Assembly (NCBI GenBank): GCA_907163375.1
Contig: CAJQUW010007962.1
Span: 186,001-250,000, forward strand
Length of the DNA: 64,000 nucleotides
Direction: 5' to 3'
Source of the DNA: Prostheceraeus crozeri
Taxonomy: Eukaryota; Platyhelminthes; Polycladida; Euryleptidae
Below are positions 33,650-45,978 of this stretch, in pieces. The notes below the pieces were generated by a model. It was not told the DNA's origin. It worked only from the letters and a program-made list of their open reading frames with translations, and did not search any database. Position 1 is the stretch's first letter. Every line of letters starts with the position of its first letter. The translations under genes were made by a program, and so were the position numbers.

Positions 33650-35990
33650 GTCCAGGATATTGATCGCCTAAGTAATCGACAAAGACCAAATTCTGAAGAA
33701 ATATTCAAGTCTAGGCATCATTATCACTGGAGACTTTAATCATTGTCGATTTAAATACATAAAATCTGCCTATCATCTCAAACAAATAGTACAAAGCCCA
33801 ACAAGACAGAATACAATTTTGGATCTGTTCTTTACGAATATGCATGAGAGTTACAAAGTTGAAATTTTGCCTCCACTGGCGTCATCAGATCACAACATGG
33901 TCCTTTCTAGCCCTATTTTCGGCAATGATTCCATCGAAATCGAATACCGATGGGTAAGATCGCAAACTAATAGAAACAAAGGCAGCTTATTGACGCTCCT
34001 AGAGAATCAGAATTGGTCACAAGTTTATTACGCTAACTCATCCGAATTAAAGTCTAACATATTCTACGATACTCTATACAAAATGATGGATGAATGTCTT
34101 CCTTGGAGGCAGGTACCGATTCCTGTTAACTCTAAGCCTTGGGTTACGCCTCACTTCATCGAACTTGTTCATATTCGCGACTTCTATTGGTCCTGTAACG
34201 ATAAAGTGATGTACAAACACTACATGAACAAGGTGGATAGTCTTCGCAAGACTTTGAGAAAAAAATTCGTCGAAAACAACATGGAGCGTATGAAGAACCC
34301 CAGAAAGTGGTGGTCTGGACTGAAGGATATTCTTGGGAAGAATAAAAGCGTGACCTGTCCCCTAAAGCCACTTGCTACTATGGTGTGTGGTGACGACTTG
34401 AACCTATTCACAAACTTAGTGAACAATCAGTTGATTTCCGTGGCCAGTGACATTAAGCCTCTGAATACATCAGAATTTCCCGAATTTCAGCACGCTTATA
34501 CTCCTGACAAATTTTTGCCTTCTTCCCTCGAGATTTATGACCTTTTGAGCGCTATCAATATCAACAAAACGGTTGGACCTGACGGAATCCCGAATTGGAT
34601 TTGGAAGGATGGAAGTGAGTGGATAGCTGGACCAATTACATCAATAATCTGTTCATCTATGAGAGAAGGCTCCTGGCCTACTCTGTGGCGTTGTGCAGAC
34701 ATCAGTCCGATCGCAAAAACTAAGCATCCAGACTCCATTGAAACAGACATTCGACCGATTGCATTAACTTGTGTCGTTAGCAAAGCCGTATGTGAGAATA
34801 TTATGATAAAACATATTTGGCATTTCATTAAGTACAAAGTCGACTCTCGACAATTTGGAGCTAGAAAGGGATGCTCTAGTGTCGACGCATTGCTGCTGCT
34901 AATAGACACTTTAATCAGTGGGTCTGATGAGGGCAATATATCAAGATAAGTTGCAATTGACTTTCATAAAGCCTTTGAAAGAATTGATCATACCATCCTA
35001 CTCAGAAAATTGCAGAGTCTTGACGTGCCAACATGGTTATGTAGATGGGTATCGGGATTTCTTACTTCTCGATACCAGAGAGTGAAGTATCGTGGATCGT
35101 ACTCCAGCTGGCAACAAATCACAACTGGAGTCCCACAAGGAACTAAATTTGGGCCCGTGGGATTTATTGTATTGGTAAACGAACTGATTGCGGATGTCAA
35201 ATATATGGATGATTGCACTATTATGGAGACAATCAACTGCGTACAAGAGAGTCGTATCAACTCCAAACTACATTTAATTAATGATTGGGCAATTGAGCAC
35301 AAAATGAAATTGAATCCTACCAAAACGCAAGAAATGAGAATCTCCTTTAATAAATCGAAGCCGGAGTGGGAAGCTTTATCTGTAAATGGCGACCAAATAA
35401 CTGCAGCCTCTAGTATAAAGCTCCTTGGTGTGACAATAAGCAACAACCTAACTTGGAACAAACATGTTGAAGATCTCGTGAAGAAAGCTAACAAGCGAAT
35501 CTATTTCCTTGTTCAGATGAAAAGAGCAAGATTTTCTCAAATTGACCTTGTTCATTTCTACTGTGCGTCGATCCGAAGCTTGCTAGAGTATGCTGCCCCT
35601 GTTTGGCATTACGGACTTTCCAAGAAGTGTTCAGACCTGTTGGAAGGAGTTCAAAAACGGGCTTTGAAAATGATATGTGGAATACGCTACCAAGACCATA
35701 GCTATAATTATGAAAATATACTTGAAGTCTGTAAGCTGCCAAAACTGTGTGACAGACGAGAGCTATTGTGCCGGAAAGCAATGCTGAATCTCTCCAGTGA
35801 CCTGAAGTAGAAGATTCCTCAGAAGAGCGAATATTCGAGGAGATTACGACGGACCACGACGACAATACGGACAAGAACTGAGCGATATCGTAGATCTTTC
35901 TCACCTTCTGCAGTGAAATTTTTATGATTGTACAATGTACATGTGCCTTTTTTATTGTAAAACTATCAGCCCTGCTGTAATTTTCGGAAA
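33650..35990 (+). pseudogene. CR1-like LINE ORF2, 5'-truncated, one stop in the reverse transcriptase
   Basis: The copy begins inside the endonuclease (IIITGDFNHCRF, then ILDLFFTNM and ASSDHNMVLSS). A linker with RKWWSGLKDILGK follows. The reverse transcriptase has NKTVGPDGIPNWIWK, DIRPIALTCVVSKAVCE, QFGARKGCSSVDALLLLI, VAIDFHKAFERIDHTILLRK (motif A), TTGVPQGTKFGPVGF (motif B) and VKYMDDCTIME (catalytic YMDD). The coding frame is the same from 33819 to 35810 apart from one TAA at about 34948, so this copy is young. The 3' end at about 35990 is a short A run after TTCGGAAAT. It lies within the 1.3-kb inverted-repeat unit. Confidence 0.83.
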
Positions 35991-36117
35991 TAAAAAAAAA
36001 AAAGACAAATCATTTGTCGAGCAATTTTCTTCTTTGCTGAAATGAGAAATAAGTAAATAAAGATCGGTTTTATGTCTACTTTGGTTTACAATAAGTATAC
36101 TGTTCTTTTATCTTAGA

Positions 36118-36796
36118 AAGGTCGAAATTAAAAAGATATTTTAAAGATGCGGATGATGTTACTATTTTACATTTCTTGCGTCAAAACTGTGATGACAACT
36201 TACAGAATGAGTTTTCGCATGTTGAAAGGTGGTCGAATGATATTCGCTTATCGATCAATTACAGTAAATGTGCTGTTATGAATTGTATCACTAAAAAGTC
36301 GATTTCACTTTCATCAATTTCTTGCTGTGGAAATACACAATCTATTTCTACTGTAGCATCTATGAAGTTGTTGGGTATTACTTTCTCTGAAGACTTATGT
36401 TGGAAATTGCATATTTCAATAATTGCTAAGAAATGTTACCAACGAATGTACATGTATATTCTCTGTAATTTAAAACTATGTGACTGTCCACCAAAGATAA
36501 TTTTTGAATGCTACGTTTCTTTTATTCGTTCGGTCCTCACTTATGGCTTTCTCACCTTCTGCAACCTCCCTAAATATTTGTTTGAAAAACTTTTACGGGT
36601 CGAGAAACTAGCAGCAAGATTTTTTCGTAATCATGATTTCTCTGATTTGACATTTGTTACCGAGACCTTGTGTAGACGGTTGTTTACTACAATTGTTAGT
36701 GATAGTAACCATTCTTTGAATATCATGTTTGATGACAGAAAACCCACTCTGCGAAATCCTCTGTGTATTACAGCACCGCGAGCCAAACATGTGTAA
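36118..36796 (+). pseudogene. LINE reverse transcriptase C-terminal fragment
   Basis: The fragment starts at a KDADDVTILHF block, the catalytic region with ADD retained. It continues through ERWSNDIRLSINYSKC, MKLLGITFSEDLCWKLHI, CYVSFIRSVLTYGF and VEKLAARFFRN, the usual order for the end of CR1/Jockey-type reverse transcriptases. It ends near 36796. It is a different family from the LINE just upstream and strongly 5'-truncated. Confidence 0.75.
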
Positions 36797-37575
36797 TACG
36801 GTGAGGGGAGGACAAAGTGGTTTATATACACTTGAGAGGAAAAACTTCCCTAGGTGCTTATTTCTTCGAAGTGGGCGTTCAATGTCTTGAGCACCTCAGC
36901 CGAGTTGATTTCTGATCTCAACACGCATATTCCCAATAGGCCTAAGTTTCCAATACATGTATTTCAAGCTATTTTTCGCCCTTTCGAGCCGAACTGTTGA
37001 GTCCTTTTTGTCCGAAGCGCATCGTCAACGGTAGTTAAATAGTTTCAAGCTTATTTCAAGTCTAAGGACATTTCCTACTATTCAGTTATAGCGATAAAAA
37101 ATGATGGTCTTTTTCATGCATTGATGCAACCATGCAGTATGCGCGGAATGTAGACCCCACATGTACACAAATATTTATTACATATATTTATTACAAGCAT
37201 TATACCAAGTATGCTGCTTGGTTTAGATTGAGTTACGGGAGCTTCGATGCCGTGCGTGTGAAGGATTCCTTGAAATTTTCGGATGGTCCTTTATGAGCGG
37301 AAATTGCGAGACTAACACATAACAGCAAAAACTCATCACTTATTCATCAAAGAAGCTCAAAGGTATTCGTCGAGAAGACTAATTCAGGGAGATCCAAGAA
37401 TTCACAGATGCTAATACTCACCTACTCTCAGCAAAGGTATGAAATAACTGGGATACAATTTTATCAAGCTGCAATTGTGGAGAGACTCAATAAACACTTG
37501 TGCCAAACACCATACGTACTGCGTGATTGCTTACCGGCATATAAGAAGAAATTGTGTAAATGTTTGCCTATTATC
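36797..37575. other. Interior spacer without a supported gene
   Basis: It lies between the LINE fragment and the right 1.3-kb arm. Only short chance frames were seen. Confidence 0.5.
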
Positions 37576-38875
37576 ATATGAGTTTCCAATTATGATCGTT
37601 TTTATCAATGAATAATTGCCGCGACTCTAATAGTATCCGCGAACTTTTTGACCAAGTATTTTCTGGCAAGAGATACTTATGACCTGTTTATCGGCTTCAA
37701 TTGTTGATGAAAGCAGGAAGTCTTTCCCTATTCAATTCCTGGGTCTGTGTTTGTGATTCATTCATCTTGCCTGTAGATAGTTAAGCAATTCGGACAGAGG
37801 TTACCTTTTGCCTCTCAATAAATTTAGAGAACTTAACTGCCTTTCAAATAATAAAGGGAAAATGTGAAACATGTTTCAACATTTAACTGCTTAGAGATGC
37901 AATCAAAACTTTTTAATTAAGACCGTGAATGAGTCAAGACCTTGTAGGCCCTAATTAACGAGTCTTAATATACGATGCTTTTGATAACACCAATTGAGAG
38001 GATGACCAAGGCGGTGATAAACAACATAGGTCGAACATATAATCCATCCGACTTCGAATTAACGACTTTCGACGATAAAAGAAAAGCATCTGCTAATTAC
38101 AAAGTGCATACTACTTAGTAGCAGCATAGTAGCAGCACACACTACATAGTATGTGCACAAAAAACTATCTTATTTTACCACATTTTCAAATTCAAAAAAA
38201 TCATACTTCTAGGTAGAAAAAGTTAGTTCTGATTACAGTTTCAGATAGATAATGTGAAGCGTAAAACACTCGACCTATCAGAATTGGTGTAGCTGCTGCG
38301 AGAAATTGTCATAACCAAGTCAAACATGTCAAAAATTGAATATTGTTCATATAACTTGATATTCAAAAACCACTTTCCCGATCCCTTGTGATTTTCGTAA
38401 TATTTTTTTACAATCATTTGGATGTATTTGTAGCCGCTTGCGGAAGAAGGGACCGCAAAATTACTTTTGCATTTTTTAAGAAATGTTTGAAAATTCGATT
38501 TTTTCAAAAATTTTCTGAAAATATTACTTTTTTTGAGGGCCTACAGAAATTTTCTCTCAGCGAAAAAGTGATGAATTCCGCTTGGAACATCCATGGTTGG
38601 GTATCAATTAAGCAGTCCAAGAAGAATTTTCTTCAACTTCGCTGCGGGATCGGGGATGTATGCCGTCAAAGATGCACATGATTTTGCATAAATTCTCTAA
38701 AAATAGAAAAATTCGAATAATTCGAGGTCACGCAAGTGACCTTCCCGAAAGAATTTATCCGAAATATTTTGGATTTCATCTAGATAGACCCAAATGATGA
38801 AAATATGTGAATTTCATGAAAATCTGAGAACCTTCGCCACAGGCCATTTGACGTTTTGATGTGGAATGATCCATA
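37576..38875 (-). repeat. Right 1.3-kb arm of the inverted pair
   Basis: This is the mirror of 31991-33290. Its outermost ~105 bp recur at 40091-40196 without visible difference, in the opposite orientation. Confidence 0.85.
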
Positions 38876-40196
38876 TACATGTATATATACACATTGTTAA
38901 AAAAGTCCTCGTACAAACTTTTTTACTATTTTTCTGAAGCGATTTTTCATAGGTTCTAGCACCATAGAGCAAGTATATAATAAGTAGACTGTCGACTCAA
39001 AAAGTGTATGTATACAGTGAAAAATTTTGTGTGAAAGTATTTAGATTTTGCGGAGATTACGTTTCTGCGGTCCAAAAAAGTATTTCAGCAGTTTTAAAAA
39101 GCCAAATGTTTTAAAGTTTGTATACTACCGAGATGAAACCACTTTAGAAGTGGCATGAAACAAGTTGGATATCTGAGGGAATGAATATTTGCTAACAGGC
39201 ATCTTAATTAAGCGGAAATTCAGCTGATCAAGGAAATTTATAAACTAATATAATACAAGTCCCCGCAAGTCTTCAGGGAAAAGTTGAGATCTTATTGTGC
39301 TTCTAGGCTGAAATTACAAGTCTTGAATTCAATTTTCATCGCCATGATTTTATGATTGACTAAATTCATGTTTCATTTCTTACGTCAATCGAAAAGACAA
39401 TTGGAGAGTTAATGCCGCTCAGAATAGCCATAGATTTCTTTATAGTGACATTGCTAGTATATCTATTGACATCAATGGTAGACCATATCGGGTAGACTAC
39501 AGTGTCATAGTGCATTGTCAGTAGCTTCCATGTTGACATGCAAATACAATGATATCGATCGATGGTTTTAGATCTGCTAAGTTGATACATAGCATTACAT
39601 GCAAATACAATGATATCGATCGATGGTTTTAGATCTGCTAAGTTGATACATAGCCTTAAAAATGCCAAATTTGCAGATTTGCGACTTTGCGATTTTGAAG
39701 TTTGCAAACTTGAAAATCCCATAAAGTAACTGATTTTCTAATAACTCTGCTGACCTCATTTCCTCATCTTTCTTTACCGCTTCTGCACCATCAGATAAAG
39801 CAGATCGTTATCTATCGCAGCAATATTTTTAATTTTTGATGCTGTAAGATATCTAGTCAGGAGCGAGCTTAGAAAAAGAATATCCGTTTTTATTAAGTAG
39901 GACCCACCAGGCAGGTAACCAGCCATTTTTGAAAATTCGAGTGACTGAGAGAAAGTTTCGGGCATGTGCTACAACTGTACCAAAGAGAAACGTCAAACTA
40001 TTGCTAGAACCTATGGAAAATCGCTTCAGAAAAATAGTAAAAAAGTTTGTACGAGGACTTTTTTAACAATGTGTATATATACATGTATATGGATCATTCC
40101 ACATCAAAACGTCAAATGGCCTGTGGCGAAGGTTCTCAGATTTTCATGAAATTCACATATTTTCATCATTTGGGTCTATCTAGATGAAATCCAAAA
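38767..40196. repeat. Second inverted repeat, 195-bp arms, sharing the end of the larger element
   Basis: 38767-38961 and 40002-40196 are mirror images (coordinates sum to 78963). The outer ~105 bp of each arm is the terminal sequence of the 31994-38872 unit. The inner ~75 bp begins CACATTGTTAAAAAAGTCC and belongs to a different sequence. The ~1.04-kb core has no recognisable protein. This may be a small TIR element that inserted next to, and duplicated, the end of the larger unit. Confidence 0.75.
39537..39654. repeat. 57-bp direct repeat, two units, period 61
   Basis: 39537-39593 and 39598-39654 share CAATGATATCGATCGATGG and the rest of the unit. It lies in the core of the 38767-40196 inverted repeat. 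Confidence 0.85.
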
Positions 40197-40274
40197 GTTT
40201 TCTTTTTGAGCAGTGCATACATACAAACTTTTTATCAAAATTAATGTTACATACGGGTACACTCACATGTGAAC

Positions 40275-40276
<2 letters not shown>

Positions 40277-40342
<66 letters not shown>

Positions 40343-40461
40343 GAGTGTCTCTTTTACAAGTCTCTTATTTACCATCAGAATTATAAAAGAGACAGTCGAA
40401 ATCGAAATATTGTCATAATAAGATCTTATTTATTGGCCTCGTCTTTCTTTTTATTTATTTA

Positions 40462-40492
<31 letters not shown>

Positions 40493-40494
40493 TG
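40277..40494. repeat. (TA)n tract and a TTTA/TA-rich tract
   Basis: A TA run of about 60 bp lies at 40277-40338. A TTTA run passing into TA lies at about 40449-40494. Confidence 0.95.
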
Positions 40495-41291
40495 CACGAT
40501 TTTAGTAATAAAACTAGTTGGCTAAATTCAAACTTTGATCGGTCAATTTCAAAAAATGTGCTGTAAGATCACTATAGAACGGTGACGTTGGCAGATTCAC
40601 CCTCGGATAATGCTTACATGATCGCAGATAGCAACTTATCTCACCAAAAGTTTGCGAAATAGCGCGTGTCGACCATCCAACGATTTAACACCGATGCCGT
40701 CCTACATTAAAACTACATTTTTTATGGATGAAACATTCTTTCAGACAGGCATGATTTCCCGAAGACTGTTGTCTGCAGGATGGTCTGTTTATAACTCAAG
40801 CTTTCAACTCGCTTCCTTAGGAGAAATGACTTGACATGCGGTTCATAGTACAGCATCGAGGATTACAGCTCAAGAAGTCACAAATGCATACAAGAAAGCA
40901 CATGCATCTTTAATCATGATTCGAACAGCTTACGTTTTCCGTGGACAGTTGCAGAACTACCCACTCAGTTTGAGTATCATGATCGCATGACAAATGAGAT
41001 AACAATCTGAAGGCAAGGTGTGACTTTGCCTCCTTGTCAAAATTCTATTTTCACGAAATGGTCCTAAAATTCGGCTTTTATAAACCGGTCCCAGGGTAAG
41101 TATCAAGAAATTTGACTGACACAGACGATCTCAGCAGCATCAAAAACTATGCTTCCGTCAAAGTTTTTATTCGGAATACCAATGCCTTCTGACTGCCAGT
41201 GGAAGTAGGCCTACTTATACTTGTTTTCAAACTCAGACTATACATTTTCCGCTTAAAATTTATCAGAAACGTAGGTTTCGGATGTATTTAC
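40495..41291. other. Spacer with no recognised gene
   Basis: A frame at 40652-40834 has a faint transposase flavour (MISRRLLSAGW) but nothing that I can support. Confidence 0.4.
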
Positions 41292-41331
41292 AATAATAAT
41301 AATAATAGTAATTATTATTGTTATTAAAGGC

Positions 41332-41403
41332 GAGCGAGTGGCACAGTGGTTTAAGTGTCTGCCTGTGGTCTGGATGCCCCAGGTTCGACTCCTTGCGCAG
41401 TCA
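41332..41403 (+). promoter_or_regulatory. tRNA-like block with pol III A and B boxes
   Basis: TGGCACAGTGGT (41339-41350) fits a box A and GGTTCGACTCC (41382-41392) a box B, with tRNA-like spacing. Counting from 41332, T8, A14, G17-G18 and the TTCGA loop fall in tRNA positions. The T stem largely pairs, but only about four of seven acceptor pairs form. It is not a functional tRNA gene. It may be a pol III promoter of the LINE or a SINE head fused to it. Confidence 0.6.
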
Positions 41404-41701
41404 ACCTTATTAATAATACTTTCGACCGGGTGTTTGGCAAGCACCTGTAATCCAGCTACGTGGAGGTCATTAAAGTGGAATAGAACCTTAATAACTATAT
41501 TCTAATATCATCTATAACCTTACAGCCGACCGGGTGTATGGCGAACACCTGTAATCCAGCTACATGGAGGTCGCAAGTGGATTAGACATTGGCTGATTAT
41601 TAACCAGACTGCAGACGCTCGAATCACAAAAAGTGCATACTCGGGAGGGAAAAGCGGTTTCCTCCATAATCTCGTCCTCGCCCAACACCCATACATAACA
41701 T

Positions 41702-42738
41702 ATGGAGCATATTAATAATACCGATTCCATACCGGAACAGGCGTCGCCCGGGTTAACAAGGCCTGCGTTGGACATTGGTGTCCCAGGATGTTCAAGCGGA
41801 AGGGCTACTGGACATGATATACCAGCAAGCAATATTCGTAGACGACGGAAATGGACAAAAGATGATAACATCAGTGCCATGGAGTGCTACTTCGCAAGTC
41901 AACCGGATGTGAGAAGCTACAGGAGGAGAATGTTCGAGATATGGCAACAAAGTAATCCCGGTTCTACAATTACAGAGCAAGGTCTGTTGAATCAAAAGCG
42001 ATCCATTGAGAAGAATAAGTTGCTCACAGACATAGAAATAACGGGTATAGAAAGAAGAAAGGATGGCAACAATACAAACAATACAAGTGATAACGAAGAA
42101 ATAGAACAACAACAAGTAGAAAGCATTGATGAACATGATAGCGAAATGCAACCTAGTCAAGAGCAATTTGTACATGCAAGTGAATCAAGTACTGAGCAAC
42201 GTACCGAAAATGACGCAGGGATCAGAGATAAGATTATCCAATATATGGAGAAGTATGCAAGCATTGTCATGAGACCTGCCATCCGAAAAATTACGAACAA
42301 TAAGGAATTCCGACAAACAATTGAACAAGTTAATGCAATAGTCCAAACAATACTAACGAACGGGTTAAATCAACTGAACAATCTGATGTACACTATGCAT
42401 CCGCCAAAGTAACCGAAGAGCTCCTCGTGGAAGAGACACACAGCAATGTTACCACAATACCAAAGTGGAAGATACGATTGACAAAGAAAATCAATAACCT
42501 TAGAAGTGATGTCAATCGACTGACGGCAGCAAAAACTTCAAATGGAAGACTTCCATTCTACCTATACAATAGATATCACCTTGAATCTCGAAGCTTTAGC
42601 ACTGCAATAGAAGACGCCAAGCAACGCCTAATTGCCATTAGTAATTGGTTGCAGCGATATGAAGCCAGGTACGAACAATACCGAATCAATAAATTGTTCC
42701 AGAGTGACCCGAGAAAGAAGAAGAAGATGGAAGAATAG
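41702..42738 (+). pseudogene. R4-like LINE, N-terminal coding region
   Basis: The long frame 41702-42412 has an RRRRKWTKDDNISAMECYF stretch resembling the Myb-like or basic DNA-contact region at the N-terminus of such LINEs. An acidic/glutamine-rich linker and a helical region (IRDKIIQYMEKYASI) follow. The reading passes to the 42427-42738 frame (PKWKIRLTKKINNLRSDVNR, LQRYEARYEQYRINKLFQSD), which is the usual lead-in to reverse transcriptase. Each join needs a frame change. Confidence 0.6.
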
Positions 42739-42739
42739 A

Positions 42740-45087
42740 AGTGTCGATACACACTGTCCTGATTTCACCGACACAAAGCTATTCTGGCAAGATCTGTGGA
42801 GTGAATCAGTCGACTACAATACGAATGCCCCGTGGCTAAATGATGTCGTCCAAACTAACAATTCAATTACCGAACAAGCAGATATTGTGATCACTAAAGA
42901 AGATATAAAGAAGAGAATAACAAAGATGGCAAATTGGCGAGCCCCTGGACCTGACAGATTACAAGTGTTCTGGTTGAAGCATCTGACGTCATTACATGAA
43001 AGGCTGTCAACGCCATCATAGGGCAACCACAAACTATGCCCGAGTGGTTAGTACAAGGACGTACAGTGCTAATTGTTAAAGATATAGACAAGCAATCGAC
43101 GCCTGATAATTTCAGACCAATAACGTGCTTGCCAACAACATGGAAGCTCTTCTCCGGTACAATAGCAAATAAGATCCTGACCCATGTCATCCAAAATAAT
43201 ATACTCTGTAATGAACAAAAAGGAATTCGACCTGAAAGAAGGGGTGCAAAAGAGCAATATGCTATTGACCGAAGCGTGACAAGAGACAACAAAAGAAGGC
43301 ATACAAACCTAGCAATGGCATGGATAGACTACCAAAAAGCGTATGATTCTGTACCGCATTCATGGATTATGAAATGTCTAGAAATGTACAAAATCAACAC
43401 CACACTGAGAAACATGATTCAAGCATCGATGAAACTTTGGACAACTACACTTACGTTCGATAAACAGGATATCGGTGAAGTTAGGATAAGAAGAGGGATA
43501 TTTCAAGGTGACGCTTTATCACCACTACTCTTCTGCCTAGCACTAAACCCACTAAGTGAAGTTCTCAAGAAAGTCGGTAACGAATATACTCTCGCAAATG
43601 GCAGTAAGATCAATCACCTGCTTTACATGGATGATTTGAAATTGTATAGCAAGAAAGAAGCAAACATCAACAGTCTCATCCATACAACAAAGACATTCAG
43701 CAATGACATTAAAATGAAATTTGGGTTTCAAAAATGTGCAAGGCTGATTATCAATAGAGGTAAAGTCAAAGGTACCCAAGGCTTGCAAATTGAAGAAGGA
43801 ATTATACACGATACTAGCAAAGATGGCTATAAGTACCTCGGCATACCACAGCACAGAAGCAATATGGAACACGAAGCCAAAGAAAAAGCCAAGAAAGAAT
43901 ACAAAAAGCGACTAAGACAAATCCTGAAATCAAGATTGAATGCAAAGTAAAAGATAGACGCAATCAATATCTACGCAATCCCTGTGATAAGTTACACAGG
44001 AGGAATCATGAAGTGGACTGTCCAAGAAATGGAAGAACTAAATCGCAAAACTAGAAAGATGATAGATATGTACAAAGGCTTACATCCAAGATCTGATGTC
44101 GACCGCCTATATCTACCCCGAAGATTGGGTGGTAGAGGACTTAAGAACATCCGCGACGTGCTTGAGGGTGAAGACAGAAGCTTCAACCAATACATCTGGA
44201 ATAACACTAATGATCCACTGCTGGCGGTGGTGAAAGCAGATGACGTGTATAGGCGAAAACCTGAAAGATTCCAGGAATGGAAAACAAAGAAAATTGAGAT
44301 TCGACAAAGGACTTGGCATGAGAAACCTCTACATGGACAGTATCCGAGGCAGACCAAAAATGTGACGACGAAAGATACTCAGTACAGATGGCTCAAAGAG
44401 GTGAAGCTAAAAATTGAAACAGAAGCACTCCTAACAGCCGCACAAGATCAGGCCCTAAACACAAAAGCACACAAAACATACATCACGAAAACAAGTACTG
44501 ATCCCAAATGCAGACTATGCAAAGCAGGAGATGAAACGGTCTCTCATATCCTAACCGGTTGCTCGAAACTAGCAGGAACGGAGTATCTTCGCAGACACAA
44601 TGACGTTGCTAGATCGATTCACAGAGCAATTTGCAAGGAGAAAGGAATCAGAGTTGAGGAACAATATTGGAAACATGAGCCTGAAACAGTGATAGAGACA
44701 AACAACACTAAGATCCTGTGGGACTTCGAGATACGCACGGATCACTACATTCAAGCAAGAAGACCGGACATCATAGTGGTAGATAAGACCCAGAAGAAGA
44801 CGCTCATTATAGACATCGCAGTTCCTGATGACCGAAATATACAAGAGAAGGAGAAAGAAAAGATTACAAAGTACCAAGATCTGAAGTTAGAAATAAAGAA
44901 GCTGTGGAACACAGATGCCAAAGTCGTGCCGATAATCGTCGGCTCATTAGGTGCCCATACACCAAGGTTGAAGACATATCTAGACATGATACCCGGTGAC
45001 CACCACATACCAGACTTGTTAAAATCAGCACTCCTTGGTAGTGCCCATATATTACGTCGCACCCTTGATCTCCCTGAGGCTTGGTAA
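42740..45087 (+). pseudogene. R4-like LINE reverse transcriptase, zinc finger and restriction-like nuclease
   Basis: Reverse transcriptase motifs: WRAPGPDRLQVFWLK, TPDNFRPITCLPTTWKL, MAWIDYQKAYDSVPHSWI (motif A), RRGIFQGDALSPLLFCLAL (motif B) and LLYMDDLKLYSK (catalytic YMDD). Then come GYKYLGI and, after one in-frame stop at about 43950, VISYTGGIMKW. A zinc finger follows, CRLCKAGDETVSHILTGC with a later H. The nuclease centre is RRPDIIVVDKTQKKTLIIDI, a PD...D-type site. The frame ends at 45087 (LDLPEAW). A shift lies near 43020. The domain order is that of R4/Dong elements. Confidence 0.83.
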
Positions 45088-45136
45088 GTCTCCGAGAACA
45101 TGGGTTCATACCGATCTGAATGTATGAGATCGTGAC

Positions 45137-45597
45137 TAAAAAAAATAATTATAATAATAATCTTTATTTCTTGACTCACAATACAAAAGTAATTCGTATT
45201 GCTGAAGACGTGTCTTTTATTTGCATTTTATCTCGAGACTTCTCTTGTGGACAGCTTTATCAAAACAATTGAAGACCATTTCGGACGAAAACTTTTTGAC
45301 TTGACTCCGTAATCAACTTTTGCAGCACATACCACTTCTAGGGCAATCCACGAACATATTTCTAACAACTAGAATACTAATATGATATTTCAATTTTGCT
45401 TATATGGCATAATGGTCTCGATCACATGTTTCAATTCATAGACATTTTCTCACATGCAGCCACTAATCGATTTTCATAGCAAATCGTGCAACTTTGCTAC
45501 GACGGATTTTAATTTATTATTGATTCACTTATGAAGAATAGCAAAACAAATGAAACATGCGAACACTAGCTTCGGAGTATCTACATAGACCATTAAG
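45137..45597. other. TAA tract and spacer up to the hAT element
   Basis: The (TAA)n tail of the LINE is followed by about 430 bp without a supported feature. CCATTAAG at 45590-45597 is the left target duplication of the next element. Confidence 0.6.
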
Positions 45598-45978
45598 CAG
45601 GGCTCGTAAATGCCGACAGAAAAAAAGACGGAAAAATTCAAGTACACTCTCACATGCGTGTGTGTTCTAAAAATAGTGTTTTCAGCAGTTGTAAAACTGA
45701 TTTTAACTATAATGTAATAAGGCTTCTTTCTCAAGGTCGAATATTAACAATTATAAAGATTGACCGTTTTATTTATGAACGTTTATCCCATGTTGGAAAG
45801 GGAACAAAAATTCTGTTAAATGCACTGGAATACAGATGTTTGCTATAAACATGGGATGGACCTACATAAAGAAATAAGTTGATATTTCCTCTTATTGATT
45901 TTACATGATGTTCCAAAAACATTTTGATTGATGGCTTCAAACAGATAACATACGTACATTAAATCATTATACCTTTTC

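Larger units (their letters stand above)
31994..38872. mobile_element. About 6.9-kb unit with 1.3-kb inverted terminal repeats
   Basis: The arms 31991-33290 and 37576-38875 are exact mirror positions (coordinates sum to 70866, no net indel). The outer ends begin GGGTCATTCC/GGATCATTCC followed by AAAACGTCAAATGGCC. About seven differences fall in the outermost 155 bp, while the inner part looks identical where I compared it. The left side abuts a (TA)n tract and the right side TATACATGTATATA. The interior holds two LINE remnants and no recognisable transposase, so the unit looks like a foldback or non-autonomous DNA element. Superfamily is unknown. Confidence 0.75.
41326..45136 (+). mobile_element. 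R4/Dong-like LINE between (TAA)n tracts, with a tRNA-like head
   Basis: The element lies between a TAA/TTA-rich tract at 41292-41325 and a TAA tract at about 45137-45162. R4/Dong-type LINEs are known to use such targets. From 5' to 3' it has a tRNA-like block, two copies of a ~50-bp unit (from 41423 and 41527, containing CACCTGTAATCCAGCTAC), an N-terminal coding region, reverse transcriptase, zinc finger and restriction-like nuclease. It is nearly full length, with roughly three frameshifts and one in-frame stop. Confidence 0.78.

Noticed and set aside
40652-40834. 60-codon frame with faint transposase flavour
   Set aside because: There is no second motif, no catalytic residues and no terminal repeats nearby.
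41332-41403. A functional tRNA gene
   Set aside because: The A and B boxes fit, but the acceptor stem pairs poorly and the anticodon arm is unclear. Treated as a tRNA-like promoter or SINE-type head.
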